A stretch of DNA of 64,000 nucleotides from Acidobacteriota bacterium (GCA_028749115.1 JAQURD010000002.1:209402-273401); one strand, 5' to 3'; counted from the first letter of the stretch, positions 9,231-19,582 are shown. Program-made: numbers and translations. Notes: generated from the letters alone by a model not told the origin.

Positions 9231-9300
9231 TTATTTCTCTGGGCGAGGAGAAAAAGGCAGATAGTCCCTGGATGTTCATGAATAACCCGGATGGATATAA
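9231..9300 (+). repeat. Partial tandem copy of the 3' part of the structured repeat
   Basis: The segment from about 9237 repeats, imperfectly, the stretch from about 9160 (gcggaggaaaa..., then ccctgg, then gaataac, then a TATAAA-like run). The period is about 80 bases. The small hairpin of the full copies is not maintained here, so this is probably a decayed duplicate. Confidence 0.5.
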
Positions 9301-9342
9301 ACGGGCTAAAATTTATTGTAAGAAAGGAATACATTTATAAAC

Positions 9343-11109
9343 ATGGAAAAGAAAAAACTATTTAGATTAGCTCTAATCAATTTCTTCATCCTTTTCTCAG
9401 TTATCCCGGTGAGCTCAACCGGTGCTGAGAAAAAGCCCCCGGTTAATAAGACAGCGGCTACTTTGTCTAAAACCTCAGGCGAGCCACAAGTCACCAGCGC
9501 CTCAAAACCAGCCCAGCCGGCCGCAGTTTTGCCTCAGACATTTCCTTTAACTGTAGCGGAGAGCAGCAATTTCACAGCCACTTCGCTACATAGCGAGGTC
9601 ATCTCTTTTATCAATGAGCTACAAAAACTCAGCCGGAACCTGGTGGTAGAATATATTGGCGAAACAGCAGAAGGCAGGCCAATTCCCGTGCTAATTATCA
9701 GCAATCCTCCGGTTTATTCCCCTCTTTATGCCCGTCATTTAAATAAAATGGCTGTTTATATTCAGGCCAATATTCACGCTGGAGAAGTTGAGGGCAAAGA
9801 AGCTTCCTTGATGCTGGCCAGGGAACTGGTGCTCAATCCCGCTCATCCTTACCTGAGGAACCTGGTTATTCTGATTGTTCCGAACCTTAATCCGGATGGA
9901 AATGACAGGATTAATCCCCAGAACCGTCCCCAGCAGCCAGGGCCTGAAAAGGGCGTTGGCATCAGGCCAAATGGTCAGAATCTTGACCTCAACCGGGATG
10001 CCATTAAGCTAGAAAGCCCCGAGATGAGAGCCGTGGTTAAAAACATTCTTAACCGCTGGGATCCGGCTCTGGTTCTCGATCTGCATACCACCGATGGTGC
10101 TTACCATGAAGAAACCGTGACCTACGCCTGGCCGGTCAATCCCAATATTGATACAGAACTTTTGACCTATCAGCGCGACATTATGCTGCCGGCTATCATC
10201 AAAAACCTGAAAGAAAAATATGGCACCTTAGCCGCTCCTTATGGTATGTTTCGCGACTGGCGGGAACCGTCTAAAGGCTGGGAAACCTTTGAACCCCAGC
10301 CAAGGTATTTTACCAATTATGCTGGACTCAGAAACCGTCTCTCGCTTCTGGATGAAAACTACGTTCATGCTGATTATAAGACCAGGGTGATGAGCTGTTT
10401 TAATTTCCTTAAGTCTATTCTTGATTACGTTTCAATAAAAACGGCAGACATCCAGAAACTTATCCAGGAGGCTGACCGCCGGACAATTGATAGCGGCCTT
10501 AATCCCCGGGGAAAGACTTTTGCTGTTGAATTCGATCTCCAGCCCCTGCCGGAACCGGTGACTATTCAGACTTACGAGCTGGAAGTAACCGAAAGACCTG
10601 GAGGCGGTTTTCCTCAGATCAAACCGACCAATAAGAAAAAACCAGCCACCATGCCTTATTATGCCTATTATGTTCCGAAAAGGACCGTTAGCTGGCCATC
10701 TGCTTATCTGATCAGTGCATCCGACCCTGACCTGGTATCCATTCTGCTTGAACATGGCTTACTGGTCGAATCACTGACTTCTGAGCTGACCCTGGAAGTA
10801 GAGGCCTTTATCCCGAAGGAAGTAAAAGCCTCAGACCGGCCTTTTCAGGGTCACCGGCTGGATCAAATTAAGGGTGAATATCAAAAGATAACCAGAACTT
10901 TCCGGGCAGGTTCGCTTCTTATCCGGACAGCCCAGCCACTTGGCGCTCTGGCTGCTTATCTGCTCGAGCCTGAAAGCGATGACGGGCTGGCCACCTGGAA
11001 CTTTTTTGACCGCTATATCTACCGTGAATGGCAGCGGGGATTTGATGAGTTTCCGGTTTACCGCCGGCTAGAACCAGCTAACTTTCCAGCAGTCAGAATT
11101 AAAAAATAG
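9343..11109 (+). CDS. Secreted M14-family zinc carboxypeptidase
   Basis: A 588-residue exported metallopeptidase that should trim C-terminal residues or small peptides in the periplasm or outside. It has a signal peptide to about residue 27, then a Pro/Ala/Thr-rich linker to about residue 75. The M14 catalytic domain shows the zinc ligands H145 and E148 in HAGEVEG and H248 in LDLHTTDG, with the substrate-binding NLDLNRD between them. The C-terminal part, about residues 400-588, is an extra domain I do not recognise. The first good ribosome site (AAGGA) is about 13 bases from the ATG. It is monocistronic and preceded by the structured repeat. Confidence 0.88.
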   Translation: MEKKKLFRLALINFFILFSVIPVSSTGAEKKPPVNKTAATLSKTSGEPQVTSASKPAQPAAVLPQTFPLTVAESSNFTATSLHSEVISFINELQKLSRNLVVEYIGETAEGRPIPVLIISNPPVYSPLYARHLNKMAVYIQANIHAGEVEGKEASLMLARELVLNPAHPYLRNLVILIVPNLNPDGNDRINPQNRPQQPGPEKGVGIRPNGQNLDLNRDAIKLESPEMRAVVKNILNRWDPALVLDLHTTDGAYHEETVTYAWPVNPNIDTELLTYQRDIMLPAIIKNLKEKYGTLAAPYGMFRDWREPSKGWETFEPQPRYFTNYAGLRNRLSLLDENYVHADYKTRVMSCFNFLKSILDYVSIKTADIQKLIQEADRRTIDSGLNPRGKTFAVEFDLQPLPEPVTIQTYELEVTERPGGGFPQIKPTNKKKPATMPYYAYYVPKRTVSWPSAYLISASDPDLVSILLEHGLLVESLTSELTLEVEAFIPKEVKASDRPFQGHRLDQIKGEYQKITRTFRAGSLLIRTAQPLGALAAYLLEPESDDGLATWNFFDRYIYREWQRGFDEFPVYRRLEPANFPAVRIKK

Positions 11110-11202
11110 AAACCAGGCAGAGGATAAAATAAAGACTTAAGCTTAGAAAACTCAGAGTTGATTTAAGTAAGGAAAATAAAAGGCTGGCTGTCTTTCATCT
11201 TT

Positions 11203-12159
11203 TTAATTTTTTCTGGTTTTAGCGGCTTTAGCTTTAGCAGGCGAAGCTTTTTTTACCTGGCCCAGTCTGGTAGCGGCAGCAGCAGCCGGATGGCTGGCCT
11301 TTTTTTTCTCACCAGCTGCTTTTTCTTTTTCGCTTTTTTCCTTACTGGCTGCTTTTTCTCTTTTTCCCGGTGAAACTAAATACTTGCCGCAATTCTCACA
11401 GATATAGATATCATTGCTCTCATCAATGGCTGAAGCCATCTGAGTGGAAACACTCATGTTGCAGCTCTGGCAAACACCGTCTATTACTTCCGAGACCGCA
11501 TAGCCATAGCGGTCCATCAGCAGGTCAAATCTGGCCAAAAGCGATTGATCAAGCTCTTCTCTGATCAGAGTCCGGTGCTTTTGCAGTTCTTCCTGTTTAG
11601 CTTCTGGTGCCCGTCTGATCTTAAGCTCTATTTCCTGCAGCTTTTTCAATAGACTTGCCCGGTTAACAATTCTGTCTTCATAAGGAAAGGCCAGCGGAAT
11701 CTGAGCCAGGACATTATAAAGTTCGTTTTTTTCCCGGGCATTGAACAGGCGTTCCCGGTTGTCTGGCCTGACCAGAAAGCTGGCCAGTCCGGAAAACAGA
11801 TGATTAAAAAGACCAGGAATAGTCGGGTTCCAGATGACCAGAATTATCAGGTGAACCGGGCGGCCATCAGGAGCAGCGAAGTCTATTCCTTCGGCTGAAC
11901 GGCCAACGGCCACAGCCATCTGACCTTCTGTATCAACCCGGGCATGAGGCACAGCCAGGCCATGTCCCAGAGCGGTGGGTTCGAGATTTTCGCGGTCAAC
12001 GATCCTGGTCAGAGTGAGTTTTTTATTGCTGATCAGCTTTTGTTTGACCAGGCTGTCAAGAAGTTCTTCAATCGCTTCTAATCTATCCCGGCTTTTGAGC
12101 TCAAAAGTGAGTTGAGAGGGTTTGAAAAACTCGCCAAAAGAAGTCTCTTTTAGATTCAT
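11203..12159 (-). CDS. PTS EIIA (fructose/nitrogen-type) domain fused to a C4 zinc-ribbon domain
   Basis: A 318-residue protein counted from the ATG; a TTG two codons earlier is also in frame. Residues about 10-150 form a PTS_EIIA type-2 domain with the phosphorylatable histidine at 72 in GLAVPHARVD. A helical coiled-coil-like segment follows (about 160-215). Then comes a zinc ribbon with two CxxC pairs (CQSC and CENC, about 225-260), like the C-terminal zf-RING_7 domain of CT398-type proteins. The last 55 residues are Lys/Ala/Glu-rich and probably disordered. No EIIB or EIIC permease is nearby, so a regulatory rather than transport role is likely. The domain pairing is unusual. Confidence 0.8.
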   Translation of the reverse strand: MNLKETSFGEFFKPSQLTFELKSRDRLEAIEELLDSLVKQKLISNKKLTLTRIVDRENLEPTALGHGLAVPHARVDTEGQMAVAVGRSAEGIDFAAPDGRPVHLIILVIWNPTIPGLFNHLFSGLASFLVRPDNRERLFNAREKNELYNVLAQIPLAFPYEDRIVNRASLLKKLQEIELKIRRAPEAKQEELQKHRTLIREELDQSLLARFDLLMDRYGYAVSEVIDGVCQSCNMSVSTQMASAIDESNDIYICENCGKYLVSPGKREKAASKEKSEKEKAAGEKKKASHPAAAAATRLGQVKKASPAKAKAAKTRKN

Positions 12160-12176
12160 TGTCAATTATGTTTTTA

Positions 12177-12204
12177 ATTTTAGCATAAAATCCTGTTTTT
12201 GCAA
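12177..12204 (-). promoter_or_regulatory. Predicted promoter of the EIIA/zinc-ribbon gene
   Basis: On the minus strand TTGCAA (12199-12204) and TAAAAT (12177-12182) are separated by 16 bases. The start codon follows within about 20 bases of the -10 box, leaving a very short leader without an evident ribosome site. Confidence 0.5.
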
Positions 12205-12240
12205 CTCAAGAATCAAATGAAAAAAATTCTGAATAGAATA

Positions 12241-13914
12241 TTAATCCTGAGTTTTACTGCCCTGATCTTCCGGTCTCTGAAATGGGCTATCAGGCTTAAA
12301 GGCAGGCAGGCTGTTGCCTGTCGCTAAGAGTTCTACCATTTCCCTTGCCCAGCGAATAATTTCGACTGCACCGCTCAAATCCCAGTCAGGCTGAACTTCA
12401 TCAGTTACCTGATGATAGTACTTTTTCTGATATTCTTCTGATTTTCTGACGATTAGGCTTTTATCTTTTCCTCTGGAGATCAGGCCTTCATGCAACCAGA
12501 CAGCCGGAATGCCATGCCGGGCAAAACTCAACTGATCAGAACGGAAGAAAAAGCCATAGCTTCTTCTCTGTTCAGGTACATATTGATAACCAAGATTTTC
12601 TGCAGCTTGACGGCAGATATCATCCAAATCGGAATATTTAGCCCCAATCGCATAGACATCTTCAGTCTCACCCCAGACATTGGTCACTTCAAAGTTAATG
12701 TTGGCCAGAACAGAATAATTTTTAACAGGAAGGTGGGAGGCAAAGTAATCTGATCCAAGCAGGCCCTGCTCCTCAGCCGTAACGCAGGCAAAAACCAGGC
12801 TGACTGGAAGCTTCCCTTTAAGCTGTGAATAATATCCGGCCAGGGCCAGAAGGCAGGCAGTAGCTGAACAGTTATCAACCGCTCCATTATAAATCTGATC
12901 CCCTGTCAGATTCTCATCCCGGCCTAAATGATCATAATGAGCAGAAAAGATGACATATCTGTCTTTAGCCTGAGGGCCGCTCCCAGGCAGCCAGCCAGCT
13001 ACATTTTCTGCTTTGACTTCTCTGAAAGCAGGCTGCTGTTTGATCTTAATTTTAAGGCCGAGCGGCCGGGGTTTGAAGTCAGGAGTCTCTGCCTGAGCCC
13101 GAAGCTGATTAAGATCAAGTCCGGAGGCGGCAACAATTTTACTGCCCAGAGCCTCAGTTACCCATCCTTCAAAATAAAGTGTTCTTATCTTTTCAGGCAG
13201 GAAAAATGACTCTTTTGCCCAGGAATTTCTGACAACACTCCAGCCGTAGGTCGCCCCTTTATCATTATGAATAATCAGGACACCGGCTGCCCCCAGTTCG
13301 GCCGCTTTTTCCAGTTTATATGTCCAGCGCCCATAATAGGTCATATCCTCACCATCAAACAGGCCGCCAGGATAATTGCCAGGCTCATTGATTTCAACCA
13401 GCAGGGCTTTACCTTTTAAATCTACCCCTTTGATATCATCCCACTTTCTTTCCGCCGCCTGAATCAAATAACCTCCATAGACGAGCTCCGCCTCGGCTTC
13501 CGGCGGGCAATCCTGCCGTTCAGATTTAATGACAAAATCATCAAGAAGGACCGGCTGTGGCAGTTCAAGCTTATGAACATTCTGCGGCAGAATTAATTCC
13601 ATGGTTGCTTTTAGATCCGGCTGAAGTCCAGCCAGAACAAATTCCTGCCGGTAACTGCCGCCAAAAAAAGGCTCAAGGTCAAACTGCTTGAAATAATTTT
13701 CCTGATAGTTAACTGCCAGCTGGCTACCCCGGCTCCCCACTGCCCGCCCCTCATAGATATCATCGGAAAGAAGCCGGATATGGGATAAAAGCTCTTCGGG
13801 CGTTATCTCGCCAGGCGTGTTTTCAGTTCCGCAGCCAGAAAATAGAAGAATCAGGACTAAAAATAAAATACTGGTCCTCAAAACTGCCCCGGGAAATAAT
13901 CTGACTACAGCCAT
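12241..13914 (-). CDS. M28-family aminopeptidase, lipoprotein, with PA domain
   Basis: A 557-residue secreted zinc peptidase. I chose the ATG at 13914; a TTG 12 codons upstream is also open. A signal ends in the lipobox LFSGC, so it should be lipid-anchored. A protease-associated (PA) insert is followed by the M28 domain with zinc-binding motifs FSAHYDHLG, YNGAVDNCSA, VTAEEQGLLGS and NFEVTN, and a last ligand near the C-terminus in VWLHEGL. Family members release N-terminal amino acids from peptides. A second, unrelated-looking M28 peptidase is encoded at 17463-19544, and M14 and M19 peptidases lie nearby, pointing to peptide scavenging. Confidence 0.9.
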   Translation of the reverse strand: MAVVRLFPGAVLRTSILFLVLILLFSGCGTENTPGEITPEELLSHIRLLSDDIYEGRAVGSRGSQLAVNYQENYFKQFDLEPFFGGSYRQEFVLAGLQPDLKATMELILPQNVHKLELPQPVLLDDFVIKSERQDCPPEAEAELVYGGYLIQAAERKWDDIKGVDLKGKALLVEINEPGNYPGGLFDGEDMTYYGRWTYKLEKAAELGAAGVLIIHNDKGATYGWSVVRNSWAKESFFLPEKIRTLYFEGWVTEALGSKIVAASGLDLNQLRAQAETPDFKPRPLGLKIKIKQQPAFREVKAENVAGWLPGSGPQAKDRYVIFSAHYDHLGRDENLTGDQIYNGAVDNCSATACLLALAGYYSQLKGKLPVSLVFACVTAEEQGLLGSDYFASHLPVKNYSVLANINFEVTNVWGETEDVYAIGAKYSDLDDICRQAAENLGYQYVPEQRRSYGFFFRSDQLSFARHGIPAVWLHEGLISRGKDKSLIVRKSEEYQKKYYHQVTDEVQPDWDLSGAVEIIRWAREMVELLATGNSLPAFKPDSPFQRPEDQGSKTQD

Positions 13915-14055
13915 CAGCCTGGCTTCCCTTTTAAAATCTTTTTCGCTCAAAACAAGGCCACCCGGCCGCTTTTCAGATACTGAATCCTTAAGAAAGTAGC
14001 TTACCAGTTTTCAGGCTAAATCACCACCGGTTTTTTTTCTCTTCGTTGCTCGTCC

Positions 14056-16242
14056 TTACTTAATCAGCGAAAAGGTCACGGTTAAACCAGCCACAACAAT
14101 AGAGACCATGCTCATCAACTTAATCAGAATATTAAGGCTCGGGCCGGAGGTGTCTTTAAAAGGATCCCCAACTGTATCACCGACGACGGCTGCTTTGTGA
14201 GCTGGAGAACCCTTACCGCCCAGATTCCCATCTTCTATAAATTTTTTGGCATTGTCCCAGGCGCCACCAGCATCGGCCATAAAAATAGCCAGGACAAAAC
14301 CAGTCGAGGTGGCTCCAATGAGTAAGCCCATCACGCCAGCCACTCCCAGGAGAAGCCCGGTAGTCACCGGCACAATGATGGCCAGCAGCGAGGGAACCAT
14401 CATGGCTTTCTGAGCCCCTTTGGTCGAAATAGCCACGCACCGGGCATAATCAGGTTCAGCCGTGCCTTCCCAGACACCAGGAATTTCCTTGAACTGCCGC
14501 CTGACTTCATCCACCATACTGCCCGCCGCTTTGCCGACAGCCATCATGGTCAGGCCGCAAAAAACAAAAGCCATCATCGCTCCAATAAACATGCCGACCA
14601 GAACAATGGGATTCATCAGGTTGACCCGGAAATATTGCATGAAATCGAGAAAACCAGCTTTAGCCGTCTCAATAACTGTTCCATCCAGAAGTTGAATGGT
14701 GGTCTGACCGATGCGGACCAATCCAATTTTTATTTCTTCCACATAAGAAGCCAGCAGAGCCAGGGCAGTCAGGGCGGCTGAGCCAATGGCAAAACCTTTG
14801 CCGGTGGCCGCCGTTGTATTCCCCAGGGCATCGAGGGCATCGGTCCTCTGCCTGACTTCGGTTTCAAGATTGGACATTTGAGCATTGCCGCCAGCATTGT
14901 CAGCTATCGGTCCATAAGCATCAGTGGCAAGAGTAATGCCGAGAGTAGAAAGCATGCCAACGGCGGCTATACCTATCCCATAAAGGCCGTGGCCGACATC
15001 AAGAAAATTAAAGTTGGCAGCAAAAAGATAAGCCAGGACAGTGCCGGCTGCAACAGAAAGGATGGGCACCCAGGTGGAAAGCATGGCTGTGCCAATGCCC
15101 GTAATGATGACTGTAGCCGCACCTGTCTGAGCACTGTCAGCTATTCGTTTGGTTGGTTTATATGAATGAGAGGTAAAGTATTCGGTTGATTTGCCAATGA
15201 CGATGCCTGACAGCAACCCGGCCAGTACCGCCAACCAGTTGCCTATGGACATGCCCAGATAGCGAATAATCAGATATGAAAAAATAAAAATGAGGATGGC
15301 GCTGGTATTAATTCCCCGGCTGAGAGATCTTAATAAATCTTTCTGAGTGGCTTTTTCACCCGTTCTGACCATGAAAATACCAAGTATGGAAAGTATGGTT
15401 CCGATGCCAGCAATGGCCATGGGAGCAATAACTGCCTTAAGCTGCATATCTCCCTGTCCAAAAAAAGCAGATGCACCGAGAGCAGCCGTAGCCAGAATTG
15501 ATCCGGCGTATGATTCATAAAGGTCAGCCCCCATGCCAGCTACATCGCCGACATTATCACCAACATTATCAGCAATGACCGCTGGATTTCTAGGGTCATC
15601 TTCTGGAATATTGGACTCAACTTTCCCAACCAGGTCTGCACCGACGTCGGCCCCCTTGGTAAAAATACCGCCGCCAACCCTGGCAAACAGGGCCTGAACC
15701 GAAGCACCCATGCCAAAGGTCAGCATGGTTGTCGTAATTATAATGAGGTTAGTCTCATTAGAGATAGGATAAAAATATTTTAAAATTAAAAACCATAAAG
15801 ATATATCAAGCAGAGCAAGCCCGACGACGGTCAGACCCATTACCGCCCCGCTTCTGAAAGCAATTCTAAGAGCACTATTAAGTGAACTACGGGAGGCATT
15901 AGCTGTCCGGCTGGAAGCATAAGTGGCAGTTTTCATTCCTAAATAGCCCGACAGAGCTGAGAAAAAGCCACCGGTCAAAAAAGCCACCGGTACCCACTTG
16001 TTCTGAACCTTAAGAACAAAAGCCAGAAAGCCAAGAAGGACTACCAGGCAAGCAAAGACAATGGCCACCACTGTATATTGTTGCTTTAAATAGGCCATGG
16101 CCCCCTTCCTGACATAAGAAGCGATTTGAGCCATCTTTTCTGTACCTTCACTTTTTCTCTTCATTTGATGATAAAAAAGCCAGGCGAAAAACAGGGCTAA
16201 GACCGATCCCAGCGGTGCCAGCCAAAAAATTGGATGCATCAT
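14056..16242 (-). CDS. hppA: Membrane-bound ion-translocating pyrophosphatase HppA
   Basis: It hydrolyses pyrophosphate and pumps H+ or Na+ across the inner membrane, saving energy in anaerobes. It has 728 residues with about 16 transmembrane helices. Active-site signatures are DVGADLVGK (199-207) and DNVGDNVGD (225-233), plus the C-terminal [15 protein letters not shown]. The [10 protein letters not shown] motif near residue 472 has Ala where potassium-independent enzymes have Lys, so this is predicted to be the K+-dependent type. H+ versus Na+ specificity cannot be decided by eye. A GGAGG ribosome site sits seven bases before the double ATG. Confidence 0.96.
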   Translation of the reverse strand: MMHPIFWLAPLGSVLALFFAWLFYHQMKRKSEGTEKMAQIASYVRKGAMAYLKQQYTVVAIVFACLVVLLGFLAFVLKVQNKWVPVAFLTGGFFSALSGYLGMKTATYASSRTANASRSSLNSALRIAFRSGAVMGLTVVGLALLDISLWFLILKYFYPISNETNLIIITTTMLTFGMGASVQALFARVGGGIFTKGADVGADLVGKVESNIPEDDPRNPAVIADNVGDNVGDVAGMGADLYESYAGSILATAALGASAFFGQGDMQLKAVIAPMAIAGIGTILSILGIFMVRTGEKATQKDLLRSLSRGINTSAILIFIFSYLIIRYLGMSIGNWLAVLAGLLSGIVIGKSTEYFTSHSYKPTKRIADSAQTGAATVIITGIGTAMLSTWVPILSVAAGTVLAYLFAANFNFLDVGHGLYGIGIAAVGMLSTLGITLATDAYGPIADNAGGNAQMSNLETEVRQRTDALDALGNTTAATGKGFAIGSAALTALALLASYVEEIKIGLVRIGQTTIQLLDGTVIETAKAGFLDFMQYFRVNLMNPIVLVGMFIGAMMAFVFCGLTMMAVGKAAGSMVDEVRRQFKEIPGVWEGTAEPDYARCVAISTKGAQKAMMVPSLLAIIVPVTTGLLLGVAGVMGLLIGATSTGFVLAIFMADAGGAWDNAKKFIEDGNLGGKGSPAHKAAVVGDTVGDPFKDTSGPSLNILIKLMSMVSIVVAGLTVTFSLIK

Positions 16243-16325
16243 ACCTCTACCTCCTGCCTGAACATCTGGTTGTATCTGATTTAAATCCTAAATTTTCCTC
16301 AGATGCGATTAAATTTAAGCCAGAA

Positions 16326-16354
16326 AATTTACCATAAATAAGCTGTCGTGTCAA
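16326..16354 (-). promoter_or_regulatory. Predicted promoter of hppA
   Basis: On the minus strand TTGACA (16349-16354) is followed after exactly 17 bases by TAAATT (16326-16331). It would give a leader of about 75 bases before the hppA start. Confidence 0.6.
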
Positions 16355-16441
16355 AAGCCAGTTAGGGGAGAAAAGAATAACCTTGTGCCTCTTTTTTACT
16401 TTTTCAACCTGAGTCTTTTGATTGATTCATATCCCGGTTAT

Positions 16442-16616
16442 AAAAAGACAATTAATCCGGCTGGTTCATAAAACTCAACCTGCCTGACAATTCAATAATC
16501 ATTGATAAGAAAACCGGGACATGATACGATTTTGCTAAATTGGTTTGTGTCACTGATTTTCCTCAGGTGGAGAGGAAGAGAGGAGGCCGGCCTGAATTAT
16601 TGGTGAATAATCCAGG
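16442..16616 (+). repeat. Structured dispersed repeat, copy 2
   Basis: This is homologous to 9031-9216 over its length; the segments ttcataaaact and gatacgatttt are identical. The core hairpin is kept (gataagaaaacc-gggacatga pairing with ttgtgtc-a-ctgattttc, with a bulge at the same place). One stem position is now a mismatch and one a wobble. The downstream small hairpin is ATTAT (16596-16600) with ATAAT (16607-16611). The outer stem is weak here (CCGGC 16457-16461 with GCCGG 16586-16590, in a shifted register). The copy ends 14 bases before the DUF72 start codon. Confidence 0.75.
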
Positions 16617-16630
16617 TTAATAAGGTAAAG

Positions 16631-17356
16631 ATGAAATTCTGGATTGGGACTTCGGGCTGGAGTTACTCAGACTGGGCTGGTAATTTTTATCCCCCGGGAT
16701 TGAAATCAGCCGGCTGGCTGGAATTTTACTCCAGGCAGTTTAATACCGTCGAACTCAATATGACTTTTTACCGCTCACCGCGTCCCGAGATAATTCACAA
16801 CTGGGTAGAAAAAACTCCAGATGATTTTCGTTTCAGTCTAAAAGCCAGCCGCCAGATAACCCACCTTAAAAAGCTTCGAAAAGTTGAACATGACCTGGAG
16901 CATCTGGCCTTTCTGGCCAAACAGTTTAGAGGGAAAATTGGCTGCCTGCTTTACCAGCTACCGCCATCTCTTACCAAAGATATTGAGCTGCTGACTTCTT
17001 TTCTTCAGATCCTGCCAGCTGGTTTCCACCAGGTGATTGAATTCAGGCACCAGAGCTGGTATTCGGCCGATGTCTATGATCTGCTCTCACGCTATCAGGT
17101 CACTCTCTGCCTTGTTTCCTCCGGACGCCTGCAGTCTGAAATCGTGGTTACCTCCAATCTGGCTTATTTTCGCTTCCATGGGCTGACCGGCGGTTATCGC
17201 TATCGCTATTCAGACGATGAGTTAAAAAAATGGTCTGAAGTTATCGCCCGTTTGCCGGTTGAAGAAGCCTGCATTTATTTTAATAACGATTACCGGGCCC
17301 AGGCGGTTTTTAATGCTATGAAACTAAGGGAGTTGCTTTCTGCCGTTAAGGCCTAG
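16631..17356 (+). CDS. DUF72 (YecE-like) TIM-barrel protein
   Basis: A 241-residue protein with the family signatures IGTSGWSYSDW at the N-terminus, a YSRQFNTVELNMTFYR segment, FRFSLKASRQITH, and the C-terminal YFNNDYRAQAVFNA. The length matches DUF72/YecE proteins, whose biochemical role is not established. It is a single gene immediately downstream of the second structured repeat; that leader is probably transcribed with it. Its ribosome site is a modest AAGG. Confidence 0.9.
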   Translation: MKFWIGTSGWSYSDWAGNFYPPGLKSAGWLEFYSRQFNTVELNMTFYRSPRPEIIHNWVEKTPDDFRFSLKASRQITHLKKLRKVEHDLEHLAFLAKQFRGKIGCLLYQLPPSLTKDIELLTSFLQILPAGFHQVIEFRHQSWYSADVYDLLSRYQVTLCLVSSGRLQSEIVVTSNLAYFRFHGLTGGYRYRYSDDELKKWSEVIARLPVEEACIYFNNDYRAQAVFNAMKLRELLSAVKA

Positions 17357-17462
17357 GCCGCCTGCCACTGGCGTTTAACCAGGCCAGAACAAAAACCAGC
17401 CAGATTTAACTCAAAGCAATTTGGAAGTGGGCACCAGAATTTACACCCGGTAAAATAAGTCT

Positions 17463-19544
17463 TTATTTTTTCTTCAGTTCCACCATTCCAGCTTTTTCCA
17501 GGGCCAGAAAATATCTTTCTACATCAAGAAGCGGCAACGGTTCATATTCCGCTGAAGCTGCATTTCTAATATCAACAATCGAGCGCTGGCCATTGATGAA
17601 ATTTCTCAATTCAAATTCAGCCTGGTAAATAAACGGAGAGATCTGGAGATTCATATCCCGCAATCTTGATAAGACAGAGAAGAGTTCAGTTCCAGCCGGC
17701 AGGGGTTTCCTGACCGGAATGATCTGGCTCAGCCTGAGCTCATCTGCAGTCAGAACCAGTTTTTCAGGTTTTACTTTCTGACCTTCACAGGCTGTAGAAT
17801 AGATTGCCTCCAGTTCCTTCAGCCAGGCTTCTTCCATCTCATTGAGGGTCAATAGGTTAGCTTTGAGCAGATTTGAAAATTGCCGGTCATCCTGTCCAAA
17901 GAATTTAGCCGAATTCAGGGCCTCTTTCTCCCGGTCAAAGGCCTGATGGAGAATGTTAACGGCCTCTTTTCTGACATTGATCAGATTCTTACCCTGAGCC
18001 TTCAGGAGCATATCCTCAGCCCTGCCTTTCTCCCAGCCAAGGCGCTCCTGACCCCTGGTCGCGACTTCATTCAGGACGAGGATGGCCTCCTTCGGACCGG
18101 CATTAGATAAAAATATGGCTGAGGCGACGGTCAGAGTAACTACTCTTTTAAGCTGGGTTGAATCTGATTTATCAGGCAGATCACCACTTGTGTGATACCA
18201 CATATCAGGCCAGCAAATAAACATGACAGCCGGGACACGAACCGAGCCGTCAACAAAAACAATATGATCACTCCCACCGGAGAATCTGTCTATGGTGTAA
18301 TAAAAAGGATCACGGCTGCCGGCTGGAGACAGAACCTCATAGTATTCCCAGCCAGAATCCTGGGCAATGCGCTGGCTGGCACCCAGCCACTCGACAAATG
18401 AAGCTACCACATCATTAAGATAACTGGGCAGAGAATAAGGTGTGGTCTCCAGGCGAAAGGCGCTGAGATTTTTTATCAGGGCTTCTCCCACCATGTCTTC
18501 ATTCAGATTGGCATAAAATTTTTTGGCGATATCTGGATATTTCTGAATATAGGCCATTGTTCCAGAAATTTCCGGGACGAAAAGAAACCGGACAGAGCGC
18601 TTGAGAGGCGGAATTTTACCATCGGCTATCAATTTTTTTATCACCCGGCCAGCTTCTAGAATAGCCACACAGCCGGAGGCATCATCGTTGGCACCTTGCT
18701 TGGAGAAGCCTTCAAACAGATGTCCGGTTAAAACGAGTTCCTGGTCTGCTTTCTCCGTCCCTTTCAGGTAGCCCATAGCCATCTCTTCCCGGTAAGGCAC
18801 CATTTGACTCTTAACCACCGCCCTGACCTTCACCTCGATTTTTCTTTCCAGCATCTGTTTTAAATCATAATAGGTTCTTTCTGAAACCATGAAAGCAAAA
18901 GCCGGTTTATCTTTTTCACCAACCCGGATCGAGTTCCAACCAAGCTGATCCCGGTCATATTCGGGATGGCTGGAGGTACAGGCAATAATGCCTTTGGCGC
19001 CAAATTTTTCGACAGCTAGCTGGCGAGCCCTTTCAGGAGAACCATAAACCAGGACAATTTTATCCTTGACTTCTTTTCCCTCATAAAAAGCTTCAGCGTA
19101 GCCCGGCCCAGCATCAATCAGTTCAGCGGTAGTATCGGTAGAGGCGCTGCCCGGGCAGACCCCGGCCGGCATTTCTTTTAGGTCAACTAGCTTCTTTCTG
19201 GCAGGCTCAACCAGCCAGAGTTCAGCCTGCTCAGCATCCCAGGTTTTAGGACTGGTGGCCGGCAGTTCAATAATAGCCGCCTCGTCGTAACCGTATTCTT
19301 TTAGCCTGTCCAGAATGAATCTGGTTTCAAAATAGCCGTTCTGGTATTCTTCAACCGGACGGTTGCGGTTAACTCCTGTCAGATATATTTCATTCTGGAG
19401 AGCGAGTTCACCTGAGGATTCGTTGATGATTTCCTGAAGAACAGAGAGGGGCAGAAGGGTGCGAGGCAACTTTTTCTGAGGCTGAGCCAGAAGAGAAGAA
19501 CTCAGCCCGAGGATAACCAGTATAATAATCACTTTCTCTTTCAT
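17463..19544 (-). CDS. Secreted M28-family peptidase with PA-type domain
   Basis: A 693-residue protein with a cleavable signal peptide ending near LLAQPQ. Residues about 130-250 look like a PA insert (DKIVLVYGSPERARQLAVEKFGAKGII). The M28 core follows with LTGHLFEGFSKQGANDDASG, the acidic FVPEISGT and NLNEDMVGE. The histidine ligand lies in GGSDHIVF or the later MWYHTSGD. The C-terminal 200 residues are helical and end with a stretch like a winged-helix segment (IVDIRNAASAEYEPLPLLDVERYFLALEKAGMV). It resembles large aminopeptidases annotated as DUF4910/M28. The GGAG ribosome site is seven bases before the ATG. Confidence 0.85.
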   Translation of the reverse strand: MKEKVIIILVILGLSSSLLAQPQKKLPRTLLPLSVLQEIINESSGELALQNEIYLTGVNRNRPVEEYQNGYFETRFILDRLKEYGYDEAAIIELPATSPKTWDAEQAELWLVEPARKKLVDLKEMPAGVCPGSASTDTTAELIDAGPGYAEAFYEGKEVKDKIVLVYGSPERARQLAVEKFGAKGIIACTSSHPEYDRDQLGWNSIRVGEKDKPAFAFMVSERTYYDLKQMLERKIEVKVRAVVKSQMVPYREEMAMGYLKGTEKADQELVLTGHLFEGFSKQGANDDASGCVAILEAGRVIKKLIADGKIPPLKRSVRFLFVPEISGTMAYIQKYPDIAKKFYANLNEDMVGEALIKNLSAFRLETTPYSLPSYLNDVVASFVEWLGASQRIAQDSGWEYYEVLSPAGSRDPFYYTIDRFSGGSDHIVFVDGSVRVPAVMFICWPDMWYHTSGDLPDKSDSTQLKRVVTLTVASAIFLSNAGPKEAILVLNEVATRGQERLGWEKGRAEDMLLKAQGKNLINVRKEAVNILHQAFDREKEALNSAKFFGQDDRQFSNLLKANLLTLNEMEEAWLKELEAIYSTACEGQKVKPEKLVLTADELRLSQIIPVRKPLPAGTELFSVLSRLRDMNLQISPFIYQAEFELRNFINGQRSIVDIRNAASAEYEPLPLLDVERYFLALEKAGMVELKKK

Positions 19545-19582
19545 CTATCACTCCTCATCTCAGACATAAGAATGGAATTTTA

